Position numbers and translations under genes: made by a program
Notes under the pieces: model-generated
Told to the model about the DNA's origin: nothing
The model's input: the letters and a program-made list of their open reading frames with translations, nothing else
The model's database searches: none
NCBI GenBank assembly: GCA_026414995.1
Contig: JAOAHY010000011.1
Location: forward strand, 1-32,381
Reading direction: 5' to 3'
DNA: 32,381 bases
Source: Caldisericia bacterium
Lineage (GTDB): Bacteria; Caldisericota; Caldisericia; B22-G15
Shown here: piece after piece, positions 8,245 to 16,281 of the stretch
How the letters are laid out: each line of letters begins with the position of its first letter
Numbering within the stretch: the stretch's first letter is position 1

Positions 8245-9257
8245 TAAAAGTTTTAGAGGAAGGTTTTTACACAACAATTCAAGATTTAGGAAGAAGAGGC
8301 TTTTTAAGATATGGAATTTCTCATTCTGGCGCAATGGATGAATTTTCTTTAAGATTAGGGAATATTTTTCTAAATACATCTGAAAATGCTCCTCAAATTG
8401 AAATCACTTTAAAAGGTCCAACAATTGAATTTTTGTGTGATAAGATAATTTGTTTAACAGGCGGAGAAATTGATGCATATATAAATTTCGAAAAAATTGA
8501 ATGTTTTAAACCTTATTATGTAAAAAAGGGTTCAATTTTAAAACTTGATTATGTTAAAAAGGGGTTCAGAAGTTATTTAATAATACAAGGTGGAGTTAAA
8601 ACAGATAAATTTTTGAATAGTGCCTCATTTGATAAATTCTTAAACAAAGGAGTAAAATTTAAAAAAGGAGATTTAATACAAGTTTCAGATTTCTTTGACA
8701 AAGAAGTTTTAAATAGAAAATTTCAAAAAGAATTTAAATTAGAGTTTGAAAAAGAGAGTGTAAAATTTATTTTAGGACCAGATAATGAAAGATTTGAAGA
8801 GGAAGAATTAGAAAAATTTTTAGAAAATTATTATATAGTTTCTGAAAAATCAGATAGAGTTGCAATAAGACTTGATGGTGAACCATTAAAGTTAAAAAAG
8901 GACAAAGAGACAATAATATCTGAGGGTGTAAATTTAGGAACAATACAAGTACCTCAAAATGGAAAACCAATAATTTTAATGAAAGATAGACCAACAACTG
9001 GTGGTTATCCAAAAATAGGAAATGTTATTAAAGTTGATATACCAATTTTGTCACAAAAAAGATTCGGAGAAAAAATTAAATTTAAGATAGTTTCAATTGA
9101 GGAGGCTCAAAAATTATATTTTGAAATGGAGGAGGAAATTAAAAGTTTCAAAAAGAGTTTAGGTATAATAAAAAAATATTATATTATTTTAAAAGATAAA
9201 AAATTTAATGTAAAGGTTGAGGAGATTTTTGATGAGGAAAATTTTAATAAATATTGA
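8241..9257 (+). CDS. pxpC: 5-oxoprolinase subunit PxpC (biotin-dependent carboxylase-like, KipA)
   Basis: The partner of PxpB, 338 residues, in the carboxyltransferase-like cyclophilin-fold family often annotated as urea amidolyase-related or KipA. Characteristic blocks are TIQDLGRRGFLRYGISHSGAMD near the N-terminus, LTGGE, the YLIIQGG strand, and the C-terminal GTIQVPQNGKPIILMKDRPTTGGYPKIG. The last 60 residues are Lys-rich and run past the start of pxpA. It begins at the ATGA overlap with pxpB. PxpB and PxpC form a complex that activates and cleaves the oxoproline ring with PxpA. Confidence 0.92.
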   Translation: MIKVLEEGFYTTIQDLGRRGFLRYGISHSGAMDEFSLRLGNIFLNTSENAPQIEITLKGPTIEFLCDKIICLTGGEIDAYINFEKIECFKPYYVKKGSILKLDYVKKGFRSYLIIQGGVKTDKFLNSASFDKFLNKGVKFKKGDLIQVSDFFDKEVLNRKFQKEFKLEFEKESVKFILGPDNERFEEEELEKFLENYYIVSEKSDRVAIRLDGEPLKLKKDKETIISEGVNLGTIQVPQNGKPIILMKDRPTTGGYPKIGNVIKVDIPILSQKRFGEKIKFKIVSIEEAQKLYFEMEEEIKSFKKSLGIIKKYYIILKDKKFNVKVEEIFDEENFNKY

Positions 9258-9975
9258 TTGCGGAGAAGGTTTTGGAATATATAGAAATGAATTTGAAGAA
9301 GAGTTAATAAAGAATGCTGATCTTGTTAATATTGCTTGTGGTTTTCATGCAGGAGACCCAGACATTATGAGGGAAACGGTAAAAATTGCTAAAAAATATA
9401 ATGTTTTAGTTGGTGCTCATCCTTCATATCCAGATTTAGTGGGTTTTGGAAGAAGAAGCATAAAGATGACACCTCAAGAAATTGAAAATCTTGTACTTTA
9501 TCAAATAGGAGCTCTTTACTCTATTTTAAAAATAGAAAAGTTATGTTTAAATCATGTTAAACCACATGGTGCTTTATATAATGATTCAGTTAAAGATCCA
9601 AAAATTGCTGAAGCGATAGGAAGGGCAGTTTCTCTTTTTGACAATAATCTTTATTTAATTGGTCTTTCAGGTTCAAAACAGGTTGAAATTTGGAAAAATA
9701 TGGGTCTTAAAGTTTTAAATGAAGTTTATATTGATAGAGCATATAATGATGATGGAACTCTTGTTCCAAGAAGTGAACCACACTCTGTTATTTCCGATTT
9801 AAAAATAATTGAAGAAAGATTAATAAATTTAATAAAAAAAGGAGAAATTTTATCTATAAATGGGAATTCAATTAAACTCAAATGCGAAACCCTTTGCCTC
9901 CACTCCGACACCCCCCACTCTTTAGAAATCATAAAGTTAGTAAGAAATCTTTTAATTAATGATATAATTTTTTAA
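9232..9975 (+). CDS. pxpA: 5-oxoprolinase subunit PxpA (LamB/YcsF family)
   Basis: The LamB/YcsF-family subunit of the ATP-dependent 5-oxoprolinase, 247 residues. Conserved blocks are INIDCGEGFG, VNIACGFHAGDPDIM, GAHPSYPDLVGFGRR, HVKPHGALYN and, near the C-terminus, CLHSDTPHSLE. ATG 9232 is preferred over a TTG at 9217: GAGGAGA sits about 6 nt before the ATG and homologues begin with the INxDxGE strand. Residues 218-230 are written in C-ending codons (TGC, ACC, CAC, CCC) foreign to the rest of the window. The start lies within the end of pxpC. Confidence 0.93.
   Translation: MRKILINIDCGEGFGIYRNEFEEELIKNADLVNIACGFHAGDPDIMRETVKIAKKYNVLVGAHPSYPDLVGFGRRSIKMTPQEIENLVLYQIGALYSILKIEKLCLNHVKPHGALYNDSVKDPKIAEAIGRAVSLFDNNLYLIGLSGSKQVEIWKNMGLKVLNEVYIDRAYNDDGTLVPRSEPHSVISDLKIIEERLINLIKKGEILSINGNSIKLKCETLCLHSDTPHSLEIIKLVRNLLINDIIF
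9883..9921 (+). other. C-rich, codon-atypical patch inside pxpA
   Basis: Thirteen codons covering the conserved CETLCLHSDTPHS segment use almost only C-ending codons, with a six-C run at 9911-9916. The minus strand shows G runs (G6, GG, GG, GGG) separated by short loops. This stands out sharply in a genome that otherwise prefers A/T third positions. Confidence 0.6.
9960..9968 (+). promoter_or_regulatory. Extended -10 promoter for mutS2 (leaderless)
   Basis: TGATATAAT, identical to the efp promoter nonamer, with its TATAAT ending 8 bp before the mutS2 ATG at 9977. It overlaps the last codons of pxpA. Normal spacing puts the transcription start at the start codon, consistent with the absence of a ribosome binding site before mutS2. 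Confidence 0.5.
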
Positions 9976-9976
9976 A

Positions 9977-12304
9977 ATGGATTTATATAGTTTAAATAAA
10001 CTTGAATATTTTAAAATTGTTGAAATTGTAAAAGGATATGCCTATACATCAATGGGTAGGGAAATTATCTCTAATATTTCCCCTTCTTTAGATTTTGATT
10101 TTATTGAGAGAAGTTTGATTGAGGTTGAAGAAGCGAAAAAATTTATTGAAAATGAGGGAAATCTTCCTTTTTCATCTTTTGAAGAAATTGATGATGTTTT
10201 AAAAAAAGCAAAGATTAGATCGATTTTAAATGGTAAAGAGTTAAACAGGTTAAAAATAGATTTGATTTTATTTAATGAAATTAAAGATGAGATTGAAAGA
10301 AGAAAAGAAAATTACCAAAATTTATTTAATTTAGCAAAAGATTTAAAAAAAGATACAAGAGTTTTATATGAAATAGAAAGATGCATAGATGATGAAGGAA
10401 ATGTGAAAGATGATGCATCTCCTGAACTTAAATCAATAAGAAGAAGAATAAAAGACCTTAGAGAAAGAATAATTGAAAAACTTGAAGACCTATTTTCTCT
10501 TTCAGTTTATAGAAACATGATAGCAGAACAAATAGTAACTATAAGGAATGGAAGATATGTTATTCCAATAAAAAAAGAGTTTTTAAATTATTTTCCATCT
10601 GTTGTTCAAGATACATCTGGATCAGGAAGGACAGTTTTTGTTGAACCACAATTTATAGTTCCAAAAAATAATGAACTGATTGAACTAATTGGTAGAGAAG
10701 AGGAAGAAGTCAAAAAAATACTTACAGAATTAACAATAATTGTTTATGAAAATTTCGAAATTATTGAAAAAAACATGGAAATTTTAGGAAAAATTGATTC
10801 AATTTTTGCAAAAGCTCACTATGCTTTAGATACGAAATCAACAAAACCAAAAATTATAAAAGAGAAAAGAATAAAAATAATAAATGGAAGACATCCTCTT
10901 TTAAAAGGATATGTTGTACCAATTTCACTTGAAATTGGAAGAGGTTTTAGAGTTTTAATAATTACAGGACCAAATACAGGCGGAAAGACTGTTACTTTAA
11001 AAACAATCGGACTTTTTCAAGCAATGGCTCAATCTGGTTTTCATGTACCATCTGATGAATATGAAACATATATTTTTGATAATATTTTTGCTGATATAGG
11101 TGAAGAGCAAAGTATTGAACAAAGTTTATCAACCTTCTCTTCTCATATGAAACAGATAGTAAATATTTTAAATAATGCAACAGAGAACTCCTTGATTCTT
11201 CTTGATGAGCTTGGTGCAGGAACTGATCCAGAAGAAGGAGCAAGTTTAGCACAATCAATAACAGAATATATTTACAACTTAGGTTCAATATGTGCTATTG
11301 CAACTCATTATCCAAGATTAAAAGAGTATGCATATAAAACTGATGGAGTTGAGAATTGCAGTATGGGTTTTGATATAGAAACTCTAAAACCAACTTATAA
11401 GCTTTTTATTGGTGTTCCTGGAGAAAGCCATGCTTTAACAATTGCATCATCTCTTGGTTTAAAAGAAGAGATAATTAACAAAGCAAAAGAACTACTTGGG
11501 GAAGAGCATATAACAAAAGAATTTATAATAAACAAAATGAAAAATGATCAAACAACAATTGAAAGGGATAAAGAAATAATTGAGGAAGAAAAAAAGAAAA
11601 TTATAAAAGAGAGGGAGGAGTTAGAACTTTTACTTCAAGAACTTGAATTAAAAAGAAAAGAATATTCTATTTTAGCAAAAAAGGAGATGCAAAAAATTCT
11701 TGAAGAAACAAAAAGAAAAATGGAAGAAATTCTTGAGACCCTTCCAAGAGAAAGAAAAGAAGTTTTGGAAAAGAAAAAAGAATTGGAAAAAGAGATTGAA
11801 AAAATAAATGAAGAAATTGAGGAAGAAGAAATTGAAAAAGAGTTTGTGCCTTTTGAAGAATTAGAGGAAGGAGATTTAGTTTTTATAGATAAGTTTGGAA
11901 AACAAGGAATTATTTTAAAGAAAGATTATGAAGAGAAAAAAGCGGTCATTCAAATTGGAACTATGAGAGTGGTTTTACCATATACAGAAATCACAAAGAA
12001 ACTAAATGGGAATTTTGAAATTGAGAAAGAGACAAAAGAGGGTGAATTGATATTACCAGAAAGGGAAATGCCTCCAATGAAGATTGAACTTCATGGTAAA
12101 ACAGTTGATGAAGCGCTTGCAAAACTTGATAAATATCTTGATAGTGTTTCTCTTGTATCATATCCATTTATATATATCTATCATGGAGTCGGCTCTGGAA
12201 TTTTAAAAAGAGCAATTCATGAATTTTTAAAAAATCATCCTCATGTTGAAAGATTTACACTCGATCCTGAAAATGTTGGTGTAACAATTGTCTTCCTTAA
12301 ATAG
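9977..12304 (+). CDS. mutS2: MutS2 family ATPase/endonuclease
   Basis: MutS2 of 775 residues. Family members suppress homologous recombination by acting on branched DNA and, in some bacteria, rescue collided ribosomes. Visible domains in order: MutS III-type core to about residue 300, ABC-type ATPase with Walker A TGPNTGGKT (about 331-339) and Walker B LILLDELGAGTDP (about 404-416), a long charged coiled coil (about 520-620), a KOW-like segment (FEELEEGDLVFIDKFGKQG), and a C-terminal Smr nuclease domain with IELHGKT and HGVGSGILK. It follows pxpA by one base, has no ribosome binding site, and probably also has its own leaderless promoter. Confidence 0.95.
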   Translation: MDLYSLNKLEYFKIVEIVKGYAYTSMGREIISNISPSLDFDFIERSLIEVEEAKKFIENEGNLPFSSFEEIDDVLKKAKIRSILNGKELNRLKIDLILFNEIKDEIERRKENYQNLFNLAKDLKKDTRVLYEIERCIDDEGNVKDDASPELKSIRRRIKDLRERIIEKLEDLFSLSVYRNMIAEQIVTIRNGRYVIPIKKEFLNYFPSVVQDTSGSGRTVFVEPQFIVPKNNELIELIGREEEEVKKILTELTIIVYENFEIIEKNMEILGKIDSIFAKAHYALDTKSTKPKIIKEKRIKIINGRHPLLKGYVVPISLEIGRGFRVLIITGPNTGGKTVTLKTIGLFQAMAQSGFHVPSDEYETYIFDNIFADIGEEQSIEQSLSTFSSHMKQIVNILNNATENSLILLDELGAGTDPEEGASLAQSITEYIYNLGSICAIATHYPRLKEYAYKTDGVENCSMGFDIETLKPTYKLFIGVPGESHALTIASSLGLKEEIINKAKELLGEEHITKEFIINKMKNDQTTIERDKEIIEEEKKKIIKEREELELLLQELELKRKEYSILAKKEMQKILEETKRKMEEILETLPRERKEVLEKKKELEKEIEKINEEIEEEEIEKEFVPFEELEEGDLVFIDKFGKQGIILKKDYEEKKAVIQIGTMRVVLPYTEITKKLNGNFEIEKETKEGELILPEREMPPMKIELHGKTVDEALAKLDKYLDSVSLVSYPFIYIYHGVGSGILKRAIHEFLKNHPHVERFTLDPENVGVTIVFLK

Positions 12305-12313
12305 GTTAATCTG

Positions 12314-12324
12314 GTGTCAGACAC
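12314..12324. repeat. Short palindrome between convergent genes
   Basis: GTGTC-A-GACAC, an 11-base inverted repeat in the 32-bp gap between the stops of mutS2 and the SplB-like gene. The single-base centre makes an RNA hairpin unlikely, so it is not a good terminator. The core, followed by ACAAAAGTAACATTTT, is reminiscent of insertion-sequence termini, but no transposase remains here. Confidence 0.4.
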
Positions 12325-12336
12325 AAAAGTAACATT

Positions 12337-13158
12337 TTAAAAAAGAATATTTGAATGAAGATTTTTAAACTCTTTTACTACATTTTGAATTTTTATTCTT
12401 AATTCTATTAAATATTTTTCATCTTCACTTTTTAAAAATTCTTTAAATAGACCTAGATTAAAAGAAATTTCTTTTATTCTTTTCATAAATTTGAAATAAC
12501 TTAATTTATCAAATAGAATCTCTCTTGTTCCTGTTTCATAAATTAATTTGACAATTTTGTATATTGTATCCTCTCTATCAGAAATTCCAGGGAGAATAGG
12601 ACCAAAAAATGCATATGTTTTAATGTTATTTTTATTAAAAACCTCAAGCGCTTTTAATCTTTTATATGTTTCAGATGCACCCCTTTCAAATATTTTTCTT
12701 TTTTCTTCATCCATAATAGTTATTGTAAATCCAATAGTTACATCTTTTAAATTTTTTAAAATATCAATATCTCTTAAAATAAGGTCTCTTTTTGTTTGTA
12801 CTGTTATTTTGAATTTTTTATCAAATAAACTGTTCTCTTCATTTAAAAAAACTTTTAAAATCTCTCTTGTTAATTTATATTTTTCTTCAATAGATTGATA
12901 TGGATCAGTCATAGAAGATATGTAAACATCAATTTTATCTTTATTTTTAATTTCTTTTTTTAAGTTTTCCGGAGTATTTACTCTTACATCAACAAAATTA
13001 CCCCAAATTTCTTCTTTATGATGCCACTTTTGCATTATAAATGATGCATAGCAATAAAGGCACCCATTAAGACAACCAAAATATGGATTTATGCAATATT
13101 CTGAGATTTTTGATTTTTGAAGTGATTTTTTAATTTTAACCTCTTCTATTTTTATCAT
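12337..13158 (-). CDS. SplB-like radical SAM protein
   Basis: A 273-residue radical SAM protein of the spore photoproduct lyase-related group (COG1533). The cluster-binding CxxxCxxC is GCLNGCLYCYA with Cys29, Cys33 and Cys36, preceded by the family's NPYFG. The following segment (VRVNTPENLKKEI, YISSMTDPYQSIEEKYKLTREIL) is also typical. True SplB repairs spore photoproduct in endospore formers; this shorter relative lacks anything that proves that activity, so the substrate is unknown. It starts at an ATGA overlap with the DUF72 gene upstream, forming a two-gene unit. Co-occurrence with DUF72 proteins may hint at a nucleic-acid-related role. Confidence 0.85.
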   Translation of the reverse strand: MIKIEEVKIKKSLQKSKISEYCINPYFGCLNGCLYCYASFIMQKWHHKEEIWGNFVDVRVNTPENLKKEIKNKDKIDVYISSMTDPYQSIEEKYKLTREILKVFLNEENSLFDKKFKITVQTKRDLILRDIDILKNLKDVTIGFTITIMDEEKRKIFERGASETYKRLKALEVFNKNNIKTYAFFGPILPGISDREDTIYKIVKLIYETGTREILFDKLSYFKFMKRIKEISFNLGLFKEFLKSEDEKYLIELRIKIQNVVKEFKNLHSNILF

Positions 13159-13841
13159 TCTTTGAGAATTTTAAAAAACATTTGAGCATTTTTTAACATT
13201 GAATGATTGTTATTAAAATATGTATAAATTAATTTCGGTTTTTTACTTTTAATAATATCGGCTATTTCTCTTAGTTCTTCTTCACCATAGTCGTATTGAT
13301 ACCAAGATTCTCTTCCATGAAACCTTAAATAAATTTTTCCATTTATTACAAATATTTTTTTCTGCAAATCTGGTGAGTCAATTGATGAAATTAAAATAGA
13401 ATTTTTATTTCCAAACTCTTCAAGGTCAATATTAAACCACTTTTTATTTCTAAATTCAACAACAATTTTATCTTTTTCTAAATTTTTAAAAAAATTAAGA
13501 AGAGTATCTTTGTTTTCTGGTCCAAATGAAGGAGGGAGTTGAAAAAGATAAAAATCGATTATATCATCCATTGGTTTAAAAAGTTCAAGAAACTTTTTAA
13601 AACTTTCCTTTGCGCCTTCATTTAATTTAAACTTGTGAGTTATTAATCGATGAACTTTAATACTCCATCTTAAAGATATTCCCTTTTTAACCCAACCTTT
13701 AATTTGATTTTCAAATGGAAATCTATAAAAAGAAGCATTAAGTTCAACTGAGTTTAAACCACTATTTTTTACATACCAATCAAAATTACCACCTTCATTC
13801 CATGAATACATCCAACCTGATGTTCCAACAAAAATTTCCAT
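13155..13841 (-). CDS. DUF72 (YecE-like) TIM-barrel protein
   Basis: A 228-residue DUF72 protein. The opening EIFVGTSGWMYSWNEGG, the VELNASFYRFP strand, WSIKVHRLITH, the FQLPPSFGPE block, VVEFRNKKWF and YLRFHGRESWY match the family closely. DUF72 proteins adopt a TIM-barrel fold; their biochemical function is not established. GAGG about 9 nt upstream of the ATG (reading on the minus strand) supports the start, and a TATAAT lies further upstream. It is the first gene of a two-gene unit with the SplB-like radical SAM gene. Confidence 0.9.
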   Translation of the reverse strand: MEIFVGTSGWMYSWNEGGNFDWYVKNSGLNSVELNASFYRFPFENQIKGWVKKGISLRWSIKVHRLITHKFKLNEGAKESFKKFLELFKPMDDIIDFYLFQLPPSFGPENKDTLLNFFKNLEKDKIVVEFRNKKWFNIDLEEFGNKNSILISSIDSPDLQKKIFVINGKIYLRFHGRESWYQYDYGEEELREIADIIKSKKPKLIYTYFNNNHSMLKNAQMFFKILKE

Positions 13842-13860
13842 ATTTATTTACCTCAAATTT

Positions 13861-13866
13861 ATTATA
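13861..13866 (-). promoter_or_regulatory. Putative -10 box for the DUF72/SplB-like unit
   Basis: TATAAT on the minus strand, 20 bp from the start codon of the DUF72 gene, with GAGG between the two. No clear -35 box is visible. It lies 14 bp from the divergent extended -10 of the hemerythrin gene, so the two promoters face away from each other in a 75-bp region. Confidence 0.4.
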
Positions 13867-13877
13867 AACTCATAAAT

Positions 13878-13886
13878 TGTTATAAT
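13878..13886 (+). promoter_or_regulatory. Extended -10 promoter for the DUF438-hemerythrin gene
   Basis: TGTTATAAT: a perfect TATAAT at 13881-13886 with the upstream TG of an extended -10. The predicted start near 13893 leaves a short leader with GGAGG at 13906-13910, 6 nt before the ATG at 13917. Confidence 0.6.
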
Positions 13887-13916
13887 GAAACTGTAGAAAT
13901 TTAATGGAGGTTTTTT

Positions 13917-15122
13917 ATGAGTGAATTTTATACTGGATTTAATGAGAAAAAAGAGATTTTAAAAAATATTATAAGAAGAATACATAAAGGTGAGAATCCG
14001 GAACAAGTAAAAAGTGAATTTAAAGAACTCCTTAAAGATGTACAACCTGAAGAGATTGCTAAAATAGAAGAAGAATTGATAAAAGAAGGGATGGATAGAA
14101 ATGAAATACTAAAACTTTGTGAAACCCATCTTCTTGTCTTTAAAGAGAGTTTACAGAAAAAAGAAGATTTTGACAAAAATAATCCAATTAATATTTTGTT
14201 GAAAGAGCATGAATTAATATTAAAAATGGGGGATGAATTAATTAAAATACTTAATATTATTAATGATATAAAGACATTTAAAGAAAATGAAGAAAAAATA
14301 AAAAATATCATTCAAAATTTTAAAGATTCAGAATCTCATTATTTAAGAGAAGAGAATGCTCTTTTTCCAACTCTTGAAAAATATGGGATTGTTGAGCCAC
14401 CAAAAATTATGTGGATGGAACACGATAAAATTAGAGAAATCAAGAAGAGCCTTTTTGATATTTACGATAATTTGAAAGAAACCTTTAATGAAAATAACTT
14501 ACAAAAATTGAAATCACTATCATTAGATTTATTTAATTTTATTAATTCACACTTCTTTAAAGAGAATAATATTCTATTTCCAACAGCTAATAAATTATTT
14601 AGGAAAGAAGATTTTTTGAAAATTAAAAAAGATTTTGACGAAATTGGGTATCCAACATTTCTTCCGGATGATTATAAAGAAAAATTGTTTTCTATAGAAG
14701 AGAAAGTGGATATAGAAAAAGAGATTAATCTTCCGACAGGATCATTTAATCTGTATGAACTTGAAGCAATATTAAATACACTTCCAGTTGATTTAACATT
14801 TGTTGATAAAAATGATAAAGTTAAATATTTCAGTATGACAAAAGATAGAATTTTTGTAAGGACAAAAGCAGTTATTGGAAGAAGTGTTCAAAATTGTCAT
14901 CCTCAAAAAAGTGTTCATATTGTAAATAAAATTATTGAAGAGTTTAAAAAGGGAACAAGGGATTCCGCAGAATTTTGGATTACTATAAATGGAAAATTAA
15001 TTTATATAAGATATTTTGCTGTAAGAAAAGATGGAGAATATTTAGGAACAATTGAGGTTACTCAAGACATAACTAATATCAAAAAGATAGAAGGAGAAAA
15101 ACGTTTGTTAGATTGGGAATAA
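13917..15122 (+). CDS. DUF438-hemerythrin-PAS protein
   Basis: A 401-residue soluble protein of three parts. A DUF438 helical domain covers about residues 10-80 (ending LCETHLLVFKESL). A hemerythrin-like four-helix domain follows with candidate di-iron ligands His98, His141, Glu145, His169, His212 and Glu216. A C-terminal PAS domain spans about 283-390 (LPVDLTFVDKNDKVKYFS, GRSVQNCHPQKS, GTIEVTQDIT). This exact architecture is known in many anaerobes and is thought to sense or bind oxygen, NO or redox state, but the output is unproven. The gene has its own promoter and a GGAGG site, and overlaps or abuts the downstream hydrolase gene. Confidence 0.88.
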   Translation: MSEFYTGFNEKKEILKNIIRRIHKGENPEQVKSEFKELLKDVQPEEIAKIEEELIKEGMDRNEILKLCETHLLVFKESLQKKEDFDKNNPINILLKEHELILKMGDELIKILNIINDIKTFKENEEKIKNIIQNFKDSESHYLREENALFPTLEKYGIVEPPKIMWMEHDKIREIKKSLFDIYDNLKETFNENNLQKLKSLSLDLFNFINSHFFKENNILFPTANKLFRKEDFLKIKKDFDEIGYPTFLPDDYKEKLFSIEEKVDIEKEINLPTGSFNLYELEAILNTLPVDLTFVDKNDKVKYFSMTKDRIFVRTKAVIGRSVQNCHPQKSVHIVNKIIEEFKKGTRDSAEFWITINGKLIYIRYFAVRKDGEYLGTIEVTQDITNIKKIEGEKRLLDWE

Positions 15123-15151
15123 ATTTTATAAATAATATATGGAGGTGGAGA

Positions 15152-15940
15152 GTGGAAAATTTTTTTAATTTTAAAGGATACAAAATTTTTTATCACTCAA
15201 ATGGTTTAGGTGAAAAGGGTAAAATTTTTATTGTTCATGGTCTTGGTGAGCACATTGGGAGGTATGAGAGGATAGAAAAAATTTTAGTAAACTCTGGCTA
15301 TATGGTTGAAGGAATTGATCTTATAGGTCATGGAAGAAGTTCTGGAATAAGAGGAGACATTCCATCATTTGAAGTACTTTTTGAAATCTTTGATGAGGCA
15401 TTAAAATTTAATCCAAAAAATGAAGTTTTCCTTTTAGGTCATAGTTTAGGAGGTTTAATTGGATATAGATACCTTCAAGAAAGAGAAGGTTTTTTTAAAA
15501 AAGCAATTATCTCTAGTGGAATTTTTAATTTAAATTTAGATGAACTCCCAAAAGGGCTAGTCTATCTTGCAAAATTTTTAAATTCACTTTATCCAAAATT
15601 TACAATGTCAAATAGAATAAATCCAGAAGATCTTTCAAGAAATGAAGAAGAAGTTAAAAAATATATACTTGATCCACTCGTTCATAATAAAATTTCAGTA
15701 AGACTATTTTTTGAAATTTATAAAAATACAAAAATTGCTCTTCAGAAAGGAACAAAAACTCCTATTTTAATTCTTTTTGGAGCTTATGACAAAGTTGTTC
15801 CACCAATTTCTGCTAAACTTCTTTATGATTCTATTTTTGGCGATAAATTAATAAAAGAATATCCAATGAAACATGAACTATTTAATGACCCAGAAGGAGA
15901 TAAAGTTATAGAGGATATTTTAGAATTTTTAAAATCTTAA
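15152..15940 (+). CDS. Alpha/beta hydrolase, monoacylglycerol lipase-like
   Basis: A 262-residue alpha/beta hydrolase of the lysophospholipase/monoglyceride lipase group. The family's HGLGEHIGRYERI oxyanion-hole region, the nucleophile elbow GHSLGG, the Asp in FGAYDKVVPP and the His in MKHELFNDPEGD complete the catalytic triad. No signal peptide is evident, so it is probably cytoplasmic. GTG at 15152 is chosen over a TTG at 15113 because GGAGGTGGAG (15141-15150) lies directly in front of it and the longer version adds a poorly conserved tail. A monoglyceride substrate would fit the adjacent glycerol operon, but that operon is on the other strand and the link is only suggestive. Confidence 0.88.
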   Translation: MENFFNFKGYKIFYHSNGLGEKGKIFIVHGLGEHIGRYERIEKILVNSGYMVEGIDLIGHGRSSGIRGDIPSFEVLFEIFDEALKFNPKNEVFLLGHSLGGLIGYRYLQEREGFFKKAIISSGIFNLNLDELPKGLVYLAKFLNSLYPKFTMSNRINPEDLSRNEEEVKKYILDPLVHNKISVRLFFEIYKNTKIALQKGTKTPILILFGAYDKVVPPISAKLLYDSIFGDKLIKEYPMKHELFNDPEGDKVIEDILEFLKS

Positions 15941-15942
15941 AC

Positions 15943-16281
15943 TTATTCAACTGTCTCTTGTGAGACAAGATTAACTCCTAAATTTAAAACATTTTCTAAA
16001 ATAATTTCACCTCTTCTTATTTTTTTATCTATCTTTATTTTTTTTATTTCTCTTAAAACTTCAAAAATTTTTTCTTTAGGTATCTCTTTATCAATTCTAA
16101 CAGCAACTCTTCTTTTTGAAAGTCCTATTGCTTTAAGTGTTGTTGTTAAACCTCTTTTTGGATTTTCCAACTCTTCTATTGCGTATTTAAGACCTTTTTT
16201 GCACTTATAATTTGTAATTTTATCTTCAATATATAAAATTCTACAACCTACTGGACATATTATACAAGTTATCTCTTTCAT
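15943..16281 (-). CDS. DUF1667 protein of the glycerol-oxidation complex
   Basis: A 112-residue DUF1667 protein. Four cysteines near the N-terminus (Cys6, Cys9, Cys13 and Cys27 in TCIICPVGC and YKCKKG) form a likely metal or Fe-S site. The TTTLKAIG, VAVRIDKEIPKEKIFEVL and GEIILENVLNLGVNLV blocks are typical. Such proteins are regularly encoded beside GlpA-like and FAD/NAD oxidoreductase genes, as in Thermotoga, and are presumed to be a small electron-transfer subunit; this has not been seen directly here. It is the last gene of the glpK operon, starting at an ATGA overlap. Its stop lies 2 bp from the stop of the convergent hydrolase gene. Confidence 0.85.
   Translation of the reverse strand: MKEITCIICPVGCRILYIEDKITNYKCKKGLKYAIEELENPKRGLTTTLKAIGLSKRRVAVRIDKEIPKEKIFEVLREIKKIKIDKKIRRGEIILENVLNLGVNLVSQETVE

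Noticed and set aside
11530-11850. Low-complexity repeat of GAA/AAA-type codons in mutS2
   Set aside because: It encodes the Lys/Glu-rich coiled coil normal for MutS2 and is not a tandem DNA repeat.
12314-12324. GTGTCAGACAC as a bidirectional terminator for mutS2 and the SplB-like gene
   Set aside because: A five-pair stem with a one-base loop cannot form in RNA, and no U-tract follows directly.
12548-12898. 116-codon plus-strand reading frame inside the SplB-like gene
   Set aside because: It is antisense to a clear radical SAM protein, with no start context and no family resemblance.
13928-14311. 127-codon minus-strand reading frame, rich in Ser, Ile, Leu and Phe
   Set aside because: It is the complement of the DUF438-hemerythrin gene; hydrophobic composition on the opposite strand of Lys/Glu-rich AT-rich genes is expected and does not indicate a membrane protein.
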